Below are positions 50,046-58,073 of a DNA stretch of 64,000 nucleotides, one piece after another. The DNA comes from Chloroflexi bacterium CFX6 (GTDB lineage: Bacteria > Chloroflexota > Anaerolineae > Anaerolineales > Villigracilaceae). Each line of letters starts with the position of its first letter. The first letter of the stretch is position 1. The position numbers and the translations under genes were made by a program. The stretch spans positions 35,260 to 99,259 of the forward strand of contig SZPG01000004.1 in the NCBI GenBank assembly GCA_030263595.1, read 5' to 3'. The notes beneath the pieces are model-generated. The model searched no databases, was not told the DNA's origin, and was given only the letters and a program-made list of their open reading frames with translations.

Positions 50046-51326
50046 TTAGCGGAGGTTGAATTCCTCGTAGTGGATGTTCCCTGCCGGCACGCCCAGCGAC
50101 AGGAACTTGCGCTCGAACGCCTGCACCATCGGCAGCGGTCCGCACAGGTACACGTGACGGTCGGCGACCTCCCCGCCTGCATTCTTCGTGATCTCCTCCG
50201 AGGTTAGCGGACCGTCCGCCGCCGAAAAGCGGATGCGCGGTTTCAGGCGCGGATTCCTATGCGCGGCGGCTTCGATCTCATCCAGGAACAACGCCTCTTC
50301 CTTATGGCGGACGGCGTAATAAAAGTCCACGTCACGGTCGAGGCTGCCGTCCATGTCGCGGATGAAGGACAGGAACGGGGTTAGACCGATGCCTCCCGCG
50401 ATCCAGATCTGTTTTTGCCCGCCGGTCTTGTAATCGAACATGCCATACGCGCCTTCGACGATCGCATCCATGCCGGGTTCGAGGCGGGCGTACAAGGCCC
50501 GGGTGAAGTCCCCGCTCGCCTTGACGGTGACCCGCAAAACGTCCTCGTGAGGCGCACTGGAGATGGTGAAGGGATGCGATTCATCGAGAACCCTGTCGCC
50601 GGGAAATCGCACGAAGAGGAATTGTCCCGCGCGATGGCGGGGTATGGAATCCCTTTTGGGGCGCAGGATCACCTCGGTGGTGGATTTGTTCGGGTGGTTC
50701 ACAGCCTCCACGGAGTAGGGAAGGTGTTTCTTGAAAAACCGCCCGAAGAGCTCGGTGTAGAGATACGAAACCGAGCCGAGGATAAAGAATGCCTGCACCC
50801 AGTTGATGGCGATGAACGCATCGAGCGGACGGGGAACCGTCAGCGCATGGATGAAGGCGACGATGAAAAAGACGCCGATGTATTTCTTGAGGTTCTTCCA
50901 GCCGTCGTACGTGCCGCCGGTCAATTTGTTCAGGAAGGCGATGCGCGGCGCGAGGCTGACGAGAATGATGGAGACGATGCCCGTAAACGCAATGACCGCC
51001 AGATAGTTCCCCAACGCCCAGCCGCTGAGCGTGATGGGGACGGTCAACACGTGAACGAAGATCAGCAGGAAAGCGGTGGTGGCGACGCGGCGATGCGTAA
51101 CGTACATCCTGTCCAATCCGCCGAAATAGGGTTCCGCCCATTTGGGCCTCGTGGAGAGGAACAACGCGAAGGACATCAGCACGATGTTGACCGAACCGAT
51201 GATCTCGCCGGCATAGGCGCGCTCGAAATGTTCGCGTCCGTCGTACACGGGCGGGAAGACGAGCCAGACCGCGACGGTCAAAAGGACACATGCAACGATA
51301 AAGAGATTACCGATATTACGTTTCAT
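50046..51326 (-). CDS. Ferric-reductase-like transmembrane flavocytochrome (NOX/FRE family)
   Basis: A 426-residue protein. About six membrane helices (1-195) contain paired His residues for b-type haem (RVATTAFLLIFVH and IVAFIHALTV). The cytoplasmic part has the FAD-binding HPFTISSAP and the NAD(P)H-binding GGIGLTPFLSFIRD and YLCGPLPMVQAFER motifs. It would move electrons from NAD(P)H across the membrane to ferric iron, oxygen or a quinone-like acceptor. It starts at the ATG at 51326, between two STAS genes. Confidence 0.9.
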   Translation of the reverse strand: MKRNIGNLFIVACVLLTVAVWLVFPPVYDGREHFERAYAGEIIGSVNIVLMSFALFLSTRPKWAEPYFGGLDRMYVTHRRVATTAFLLIFVHVLTVPITLSGWALGNYLAVIAFTGIVSIILVSLAPRIAFLNKLTGGTYDGWKNLKKYIGVFFIVAFIHALTVPRPLDAFIAINWVQAFFILGSVSYLYTELFGRFFKKHLPYSVEAVNHPNKSTTEVILRPKRDSIPRHRAGQFLFVRFPGDRVLDESHPFTISSAPHEDVLRVTVKASGDFTRALYARLEPGMDAIVEGAYGMFDYKTGGQKQIWIAGGIGLTPFLSFIRDMDGSLDRDVDFYYAVRHKEEALFLDEIEAAAHRNPRLKPRIRFSAADGPLTSEEITKNAGGEVADRHVYLCGPLPMVQAFERKFLSLGVPAGNIHYEEFNLR

Positions 51327-51416
51327 CCGTTCTCCGGGGAATCCAGCGGGCGCGCCGCGCGCAGCGAGACCTTAAATCAAAAAGCGACGTGAGACCGCAT
51401 CCCACATCGCCTGACC

Positions 51417-51827
51417 CTAAAACGATTTCACGGCTTCGTCGAAATCGCTGAAGATATCGAAGGCTTTGCTGAAACCGACCATGTCCAGCACGCTTTTCAC
51501 ATCGTCACGCGGGTTGAACAATTTGACGCGCTCCTGGACGCCCGAACCGCCGGAGCGCCCCACCGAGCGGATCGCCGGCCAACCCGCCTCAGGGTCCGGC
51601 AGAGCCTCGCCGCGCGCCAGCAGGGCAACCGTGTGCAGCGCCACCAACCCGGCGCTGCTGATGTACGTCAGGTCGCTCATATCAATCAGGAAATCACGCG
51701 CGCCGCCCTCGTACAACTCCCTGGCTTTGGCGATCAGATCCTGGTAGTTCTGTCCGTCCAATTGACCGTCCAGTTTGATGACGGTTACGGGAACATTTCC
51801 CTGCGCCTGCGAAACGATAATGTTCAT
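51417..51827 (-). CDS. STAS-domain protein, copy 2
   Basis: A 136-residue paralogue of the gene at 49639: FLIDMSDLTYISSAGLVALHTVALL holds the phosphorylatable Ser region, and the tail FDIFSDFDEAVKSF parallels FKVFSDLESAIRSF. It is the first gene of the STAS-reductase-STAS run. Confidence 0.87.
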   Translation of the reverse strand: MNIIVSQAQGNVPVTVIKLDGQLDGQNYQDLIAKARELYEGGARDFLIDMSDLTYISSAGLVALHTVALLARGEALPDPEAGWPAIRSVGRSGGSGVQERVKLFNPRDDVKSVLDMVGFSKAFDIFSDFDEAVKSF

Positions 51828-51900
51828 GTATCTCTCTCCTCTGGCTTTGGAATGTGACAGCCTGCTGCCGCGTAGAAGCGCGCTTCCGCACTTCGGGCAA

Positions 51901-53157
51901 TTATATCCCCGCTTTGCGTTTCAGTCGCTCCATTCGATGCCCGATCTCCTCCACCCAGTATTTGCGCGCGTAGGCGGGCATGTCGGTCTTCTCCACGAGT
52001 TTCAACGCGGATTTCGTCCACTTCAACGCCGACTTTACATCGCGTCGTTTGTGTTCGTAATATTTTGCCAGTTCGATGAACGCGTACAGATGTCCTCTCT
52101 TCGCGGATGCCTCCCACAAACGGACGGCTTCCTCCAGGTCTCCGCGCCTCTTGTGCAGGATGGATAAACGCTTCACCGCGACGCCGAAATCTGCTTCATC
52201 CAACCCATGCCCTGATCCCGTCGAAGGGCCCGATTCGAGTCCGCGCTCGAACAGGCGCGCGGCTTCGTCCCAGCGGCCGAGGTCCTCGAACAGTTTGCCG
52301 AGCGCGACGAAATCGAGTCCGTGCCGCACCTTTCCGTTGTAAGGGTCCTCCATCATATCGTTGATGAACGCAAGCAGAGCCGCCATCGCCACCACGTCCA
52401 TGGCGTTGTGGTAGAACACGCCGCTCAACGGACGCGCGTCGCCCGTGCGCAGGTAATCGAAATACAGCCAGGGGATCTCGTAGCCCGGTGCCTCCTCGCT
52501 CGAACGCGTCAACCCCAGCACGTGCTCTTCGAGGTATTTCAGGGCGCGCGATTCGAGGCGATCCCTCCACAATCTGCGGGCGAGGGGAAGCAGATCGAGG
52601 TGAGAGAAATCGGAAAATGGGCAGGGCGCGGCGTGCAACGCGTAGCGCGTCTTCAAAAGGGGCGCGTCGAAGGCTTTGCCGTTGAAGGTGACCAGCGCCT
52701 CGCATGGCGCGAGGAAGTTCGCCAGGCACTCGAGCAGGGCGGGTTCCTCGGCGGGGTCGCGCATGAAGAACTGTCTCAGAACGAAGCGGTCGTCAATGAA
52801 CCGCGCCGCGCCGACGAGAAAGGCATACGTCCCCGTGCCGCCGGAGAGTCCGGAGGTTTCCGTATCGAGGAAGGCGAATTTGGAAAGCGGAAGCGCGGAA
52901 AGCCGGACGTCGTTTGCCCATTGGGAGATCAGGGAGAACGGGAAAGAGGAAAGGAGGGAGGTCGAGCCGTATTGATGGTCGAGGGGATATGTCTGTTCCG
53001 CGACGAACACTTCCCCGCGCGGGGTGGGGAGGAAGGTCCCGGCGACGACGGAGTCTATCGAAACGGAATCAGGCTTGGGCGGGGACCGAAGCGCACTTCC
53101 CGTTTTCACGCCGAGCGATTTGAGTTTGTCCGCAAGGGACGACGCGTTCGTTTTCAT
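51901..53157 (-). CDS. YprB-family RNase H-like exonuclease with TPR-like tail
   Basis: A 418-residue protein. The N-terminal nuclease domain (about 85-270) has the DEDD-type residues FAFLDTETSGL, LVTFNGKAFDAPLL and the late YHNAMDVVAMA, as in YprB/RNase_H_2 proteins. The C-terminal 140 residues are TPR/Sel1-like helices. A segment GPSTGSGHGLD (about 310-320) looks like a translated dispersed repeat of the GTCGAAGGG type, also seen in the fumarase gene. The start is at 53157. Confidence 0.85.
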   Translation of the reverse strand: MKTNASSLADKLKSLGVKTGSALRSPPKPDSVSIDSVVAGTFLPTPRGEVFVAEQTYPLDHQYGSTSLLSSFPFSLISQWANDVRLSALPLSKFAFLDTETSGLSGGTGTYAFLVGAARFIDDRFVLRQFFMRDPAEEPALLECLANFLAPCEALVTFNGKAFDAPLLKTRYALHAAPCPFSDFSHLDLLPLARRLWRDRLESRALKYLEEHVLGLTRSSEEAPGYEIPWLYFDYLRTGDARPLSGVFYHNAMDVVAMAALLAFINDMMEDPYNGKVRHGLDFVALGKLFEDLGRWDEAARLFERGLESGPSTGSGHGLDEADFGVAVKRLSILHKRRGDLEEAVRLWEASAKRGHLYAFIELAKYYEHKRRDVKSALKWTKSALKLVEKTDMPAYARKYWVEEIGHRMERLKRKAGI

Positions 53158-53176
53158 TCGAATCCTGTTTTGAATG

Positions 53177-53182
53177 ATTATA
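53177..53182 (-). promoter_or_regulatory. Possible -10 box of the YprB-like gene
   Basis: TATAAT on the minus strand lies 19 nt before the ATG. A TTGTTT 15 nt further upstream is a weak -35 candidate. Confidence 0.4.
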
Positions 53183-53203
53183 ATCAAATGACGCGCAAAA
53201 CAA

Positions 53204-53235
53204 GATCAGCCCGTCGTGCGGGTGACGGGCTGATC
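53204..53235. terminator. Terminator hairpin between the sortase and YprB-like genes
   Basis: Twelve-base perfect arms GATCAGCCCGTC and GACGGGCTGATC enclose an 8-nt loop. T-rich stretches lie on both sides (CTTTTT on plus, TTGTTTT on minus). It follows the end of the minus-strand sortase gene and is probably its terminator. Confidence 0.85.
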
Positions 53236-53276
53236 CTTTTTGGAGGCGGTCGTCGAGACGACAGAAGCGGAGCGTC

Positions 53277-53921
53277 CTATTGATTGACCCGGTTCAGGCG
53301 GTCGAATCCCGTGTGTTCGCTTTTGGGGATGGCGATCACGAAAAGACGTCCCCAACTCAGATTGCCTTCAGCCTCGATGCAGGTCTGAAAGGCGACGCGT
53401 CGGTCGCCGAAATAGACGCGCTTGAACATTTGCTCGGCGGTGAGGGTCTCGTCCCTGTCGAGGCTGCGGAAGGAACTATAAGGGCTGGTGGGTTGCAGAG
53501 CCTGGTAGCGCAGGATCTCTGTTATCACGAACGTCTCGACCCGTCCGTCCCCGTATACCAGGCGGACCTCCTGCCCGATCTCGAGTTGGGAGAAATGCCT
53601 GCCGGAGAGGTAGTTATGGGCAAGCAGTCCCACGGTCCCGTATTGCGCCGCCATGCGGAACTGGGTCGCTTCGTCGTCGTAGGGCGAAACGTAGGCGGCG
53701 TTGCCCCGGGGTTGTTGCACGACCGGCAGCGCCAGCGTCTCCGGGACGTATACGCCGCGCAGCGCGCCTGCTTCGCCGTTTTGCACCGATTTGGAGAAGT
53801 CCGCGAAGGCGGGCAGGGGCGATTCATCTTCTCCCGTCGCGAGAGCGGGAATCGGATCGAGGAGCAGGGAGGCAAGGACGAGCAATAACAGGCTTGCGTT
53901 CTTAAAAGTTTTGAGCGCCAT
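53277..53921 (-). CDS. Exported sortase-fold transpeptidase
   Basis: A 214-residue protein with an N-terminal signal peptide (basic start, LLLLVLASLLL, then PALATG). The sortase triad is present: His102 (LLAHNYL), Cys181 (FQTCIEAEG) and Arg192 (WGRLFVI). The upstream site AAGGAGAT fits the ATG at 53921. No LPXTG-like substrate gene is adjacent, so it probably works on proteins encoded elsewhere. The 293-nt gap to 54214 contains a TATAAT (54086-54081) that could serve this gene, and nothing else recognisable. Confidence 0.8.
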   Translation of the reverse strand: MALKTFKNASLLLLVLASLLLDPIPALATGEDESPLPAFADFSKSVQNGEAGALRGVYVPETLALPVVQQPRGNAAYVSPYDDEATQFRMAAQYGTVGLLAHNYLSGRHFSQLEIGQEVRLVYGDGRVETFVITEILRYQALQPTSPYSSFRSLDRDETLTAEQMFKRVYFGDRRVAFQTCIEAEGNLSWGRLFVIAIPKSEHTGFDRLNRVNQ

Positions 53922-54214
53922 TTCGAAATCTCCTTTCGATAAAGGCGCCCAATACGAGCCGCACGCGCGGGTGTGTGTTTTGTTGGCAGCCTGGCTGTCG
54001 TGATCACGCGGGGCGTGACGGTAGATCCATGGCTTTGCGTCCCCGCCTTTCGACGGGTTTGCCTTTATCGGTATGAATTCATTATAGCAGGAGGTTACAG
54101 GTCGTCTCCTTTCATTTCGGTAATATGGGTTTACAGTATTGAAACGAGGGATGGGTACACTGGTGTATCTGTCTATCTGTGTACGTCAACTGTGCTACAC
54201 TTGCGCATCTCTCC

Positions 54215-55645
54215 ATGAACACGACTTTCCGATCGCGGCTTCCTCTCTGGCTCAAACTCCTCTACGGTTCCGGCGATTGGGGCATCTCCAGCGTCGGGAT
54301 GATGCGTTCGATCTTTTACGCCATCTACCTCACCGACGTGGTGGGACTCGAACCGCGCCTTGCCTCGTTCGGCGCGCTGGTCGGCATCGTCTGGGATGCG
54401 GTCAACGACCCGATCATCGGCGTCCTGAGCGACCGCCTGCACACGCGCTGGGGACGGAGGCGTCCGTTTCTGTTGTGGTTTGCGATTCCCTTTGGGATGA
54501 GTTTCATCCTGCTGTGGTCCGCGCCGGATTGGGACAGCCAGGCGGCGTTGTTGACCTACGTGACCCTCTCCTTCATGCTCGCGGACACGCTGCAGACCCT
54601 CGTCTCCGTCCCGTTTCTTTCGCTGACCCCGGAACTGACTCCCGATTACGATGAGCGCACCACGCTGACGAGTTTCCGCTCCTTCTTTCAATTGACCGGT
54701 GCGTTGTCCGTTGTGATCGCCGCGCCTATGATCGTGGACATGGTGATCGAATCGGGCGGCACGCAGCAGCAGGGATTCATGCTGGTCGGCGCGATCTTCG
54801 GTTCCATCGGCGCGCTCCCGTTGTTGATGATCGGTCTCTTCGTCCGCGAACGATCCACGCCGGAACAGCGACAAAGCCTGCCCTTCCGTGAAACGCTGCG
54901 CGCGGCATGGCAGAACGTCCCATTTCGTTTTTCGGTGGGAATCCACATGCTCAACTGGTCGGCGGTGGATATGGTCGCCGTCACTTTCCCGTATTTCCTG
55001 CTCTATTGGGTCGCGCAGGGGGATCTGCTTGCAAAGATCAACGTTCTGGGAATTGACCTTGCCTACGAATCCGCCTTCTTCGGCATCCTCATGTCCGTTT
55101 GCATCCTGTTCATTCCGTTCTGGCTGTGGCTGGCGAAGCGGCGCAACAAACGCGAAGCGTACATGATCGGCATGATCTTTTGGGTTGCGGTGGCGTTGAT
55201 GATCTACACCATCCAGCCGGGCGAAACGACCTATTTGCTGTTCCTCGCCGCGCTGGCAGGGATCGGCGTCTCCGCGGCGTACGTCCTGCCCGATTCGATC
55301 TTCGCGGACGTGATCGAATGGGATGAACTCCGCACGCGCCGCAGGCAGGAGGGCATCTTCTACGGCATCCGCACGCTCATCCGCAAATTGACCGGCGCTC
55401 TGGTGATTTTCGTTACGCTGCAATTATTGGGCTGGTCGGGATACCAGAACCCTCCCGACGGGGTGGCTCAATTCATGCAGCCCGCCTCCGCCGTGGCGAT
55501 GATCCGCCTGCTGGTTTCCCCGATCGGCGCGGCGATCGTGTGCGGCACCATCGTCTTCGCGTGGTTGTTCCCGCTTTCGCGCGAACAACACCGGCGCATT
55601 CAGCAATTGCTCGAACAGAGACGGGGACGCACAGGCGTCATGTAG
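54215..55645 (+). CDS. GPH-family sugar:cation symporter (MelB-like MFS)
   Basis: A 476-residue, 12-helix transporter. The GPH signatures are clear: GDWGISSVGMM in helix I, WDAVNDPIIGVLSDR followed by TRWGRRRPFLL in loop 2-3, and the mid-chain PYFLLYW region. The start at 54215 (MNTTFRSRLP) fits the family. The substrate is probably a glycoside or oligosaccharide. A low-complexity tract of TGTCTATCTG type lies just upstream. Confidence 0.9.
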   Translation: MNTTFRSRLPLWLKLLYGSGDWGISSVGMMRSIFYAIYLTDVVGLEPRLASFGALVGIVWDAVNDPIIGVLSDRLHTRWGRRRPFLLWFAIPFGMSFILLWSAPDWDSQAALLTYVTLSFMLADTLQTLVSVPFLSLTPELTPDYDERTTLTSFRSFFQLTGALSVVIAAPMIVDMVIESGGTQQQGFMLVGAIFGSIGALPLLMIGLFVRERSTPEQRQSLPFRETLRAAWQNVPFRFSVGIHMLNWSAVDMVAVTFPYFLLYWVAQGDLLAKINVLGIDLAYESAFFGILMSVCILFIPFWLWLAKRRNKREAYMIGMIFWVAVALMIYTIQPGETTYLLFLAALAGIGVSAAYVLPDSIFADVIEWDELRTRRRQEGIFYGIRTLIRKLTGALVIFVTLQLLGWSGYQNPPDGVAQFMQPASAVAMIRLLVSPIGAAIVCGTIVFAWLFPLSREQHRRIQQLLEQRRGRTGVM

Positions 55646-55650
55646 GTATC

Positions 55651-57500
55651 TTATGGGGAGCCGGTCATGCGGATCTTGTTCCAGCCTGCGATGCAGCCTG
55701 TTTGAAAGATCGCGTCCCTGTTGAGGGGTTCGCCGTTCTCGTACAGTTTCCCGGGGGGATATTCCTGCCGGAGCGAATAGGCGATTCGGGGACCGTTCCT
55801 GCCCGCTCCGTCCGCGCGAATGGTCAGCAGGTATAACTTTCCGTTCGAGGACCAGTCCGGTTCGAAGTCGAGGGGAAACCATGCGCCGGAGGGCAGATCG
55901 GAATTCGAAACGCTGAACCGTATCGCTTCACGATCCTGCTGGACATCTTTAAGAATAAACTGGGTGAATGCGTTCGGGTCCGCCTCCCTTGCGTTGACCC
56001 AGACACGCAGTTCGGTCATGCCGTTGCATTCGGGGACGATCTCCTGTTGAATCGTCAGTTGATCGGATACGGGAGGGGAATACAGGTCGTCCGGCGCCCA
56101 GTTCTTATAGATCGGCTGGTAACAGAGGTCGGCGCGGTAGTATTGCGATCCGCACGGTACGCGGTAGGAGAGGTACATGCCGGCCAGGTACAGGAGCAAA
56201 GCCGTCCCGCCGAAGAGGGTGGGGAGGAAGGCTGAGGCATGGATTCGCTTGAAGAGGGGGAGGCAGGCGAGGGCAAGGAAGAGAAGCGGCATGACCGTCA
56301 CGAAGTACCTCCCCTGAATGCCCGCGATCGTTTCCGCTCCCGGAGGGTTGAACGTCACGTACAACGAAACGATGGTGGCGAGGTCGTTCTGCCGTCCATC
56401 GCGCTGTCCTCTTTGACGAAAAGCGAAGCGATGAGGGCGAGCGCGTAGAGCGGGTAAACGAGGGTCGGGACGGGCCAGTAGTTGAACCCGTAGATGGCGA
56501 GCCAATCGCGCAGGTAGCCGGGGCTTCCAGTCCAGAGGTTGCGGGCGAGGATGGAAAGAAATTCGAGCGGCTGTGAAAGTATGAAAGCGACCTGGCCCGC
56601 CGGGTGCGAACCTTCGGGGGAGGTGCGTAATCTCGAATAAGCGATTACGTTCCAACCGAGGACTTCCACGAGGAAAAGGGCGGCGGCTGTCGCGAGCAGG
56701 GCGGCATACGCGGAGCGGGATGTGAATTGGGATGGGCGGATGAGCAGGAACGGAAGGATGGCAAGCGGGGCGAGGTTGAGTTTTCCCAAAAACAAGATGA
56801 AGAAAAGCAGGGCGAGCGCGATCCATTCCCTGCGCCCCATCTGTTTGCGATTCGCGACGGCAAGCGAACCGGCGATGAACAGGAAGGCGATGCCGTTCGA
56901 GATGGCGTCCGCGCTGACAGTGGATGCCTGAAGGATCGCGACCGGCGACGCGGCGAGGAGCGCGACGATCCATTTGCCGAAGGGGATGAGGCGAACGGCA
57001 AGCCACGCAAGGAGGAGGTAACTCAACAACCCGGCAATGCGGACGGCGTAGAAGACGGTCAGCGCGGGGAGTTGGAGACTCCTGCCCAGGTAACGCATGA
57101 CGATCGCCTGCGGGAGCAATAGCGGAGGAGAATAGACCGAGCGTGTTTCGACGCCCTGATAGACGTAATCGAGCGAGTCGAGTGAAAGTCCGCCGTACTT
57201 TTCCCAAAAGTCGGGTTCGACCGGGCGGACGAGCGTCTGCCTGCGATAGGACATCTCCCAATAGACGGCGGGGAAGGGCATCTCTCGGCTGAGCGCGTCG
57301 TTGGGGATGAATTCCAGCGCGGACATTTCCCAGACGCGCATCAGGTGCGTCTCTTCGTCGTATCCGCCGCCGACGGGGAGCAGGAAGCAGGCGGACAACC
57401 CAAACACGAGCAGGGCGGCGACGAGGTAGATCTCAGCCTTGTGAAACTTTCCTTTGAAGAGGGAGGAAACGCGGGTGCGGGTTTTCAAGCCATGCTCCAT
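55651..57500 (-). pseudogene. DUF2142-type membrane protein, interrupted by a frameshift
   Basis: Two overlapping frames together make one protein of about 615 residues. The N-terminal part, from the ATG at 57500 (MEHGLKTRTRV), has GGGYDEETHLMRVWEM and nine or so helices. It runs out of frame at about 56400-56380 near KEDSAMDGR. The C-terminal part continues in the next frame with QNDLATIVSLYV, then IAGIQGRYFVTVMPLL, the DUF2142 hallmark, and a soluble tail. A single missing base (or two extra) explains it; no slippery heptamer for programmed frameshifting is visible. Either the gene is inactive or there is a sequence error. Confidence 0.75.
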
Positions 57501-57517
57501 GGTCAACGTGATTCTCC

Positions 57518-57985
57518 CTATCGCGCCGCCGTGAACCAGATGATCGGTACAGCCGCGCACAACGCCAGGTCGAAGACGACCAGCAGGAACACCATCACCC
57601 CCAGTGCAGGCGCCTTTCTCTCCAACACCGCGTCGGACGGGTTCTGCGGATCGTAGAACACCATCACCTGCGCGCCGACCGGGTAACGCGCCACCACCCT
57701 CCCCGCGCCTGTTCCGCCCACTTCGGGTCCCGGCGCGAGTTTTGCGCTTTGATACGTCTGCCCGCCGACCTGGTAGGAATACTGCACGACGGGGTAATTG
57801 GTCGAACCGTCGTCTGACGACCTGCGTTCGAGATGGGAATTGAGCACTGTGCCAATCGTGGAGTGCCACTGACTCACCGCCGCCATCCTTGTACGCATGA
57901 AGGAGATGATGCCGAGGAATATGGCGTTGAGAACGAGAAACACGCAACCGATGGTGGCGAATGTAAGCAACAACTCCGTGTTCAT
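57518..57985 (-). CDS. DUF3592-domain membrane protein
   Basis: A 155-residue protein with an N-terminal and a C-terminal membrane helix enclosing a beta-rich domain: W-x-S-T-x-G-T-V, then YPVVQYSYQVGGQTY, YPVGAQVMVFYDPQNPSDAVLE. This is the DUF3592 layout. The ATG at 57985 has GGAG 7 nt upstream. The function is unknown. It sits 17 nt upstream of the frameshifted DUF2142 gene. Confidence 0.82.
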   Translation of the reverse strand: MNTELLLTFATIGCVFLVLNAIFLGIISFMRTRMAAVSQWHSTIGTVLNSHLERRSSDDGSTNYPVVQYSYQVGGQTYQSAKLAPGPEVGGTGAGRVVARYPVGAQVMVFYDPQNPSDAVLERKAPALGVMVFLLVVFDLALCAAVPIIWFTAAR

Positions 57986-58073
57986 ATTATTCTCCAATTC
58001 TCCAGTTCTCTAATTCTTCAAAAGCCCCTCGTTCGCGCCAACCGATCCAAAACGACGCTTCGCGAAGTTATCA

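Noticed and set aside
56375..56410. Programmed -1 frameshift in the DUF2142 gene
   Set aside because: No X-XXY-YYZ slippery heptamer or strong downstream structure is visible; a mutation or sequence error is simpler.
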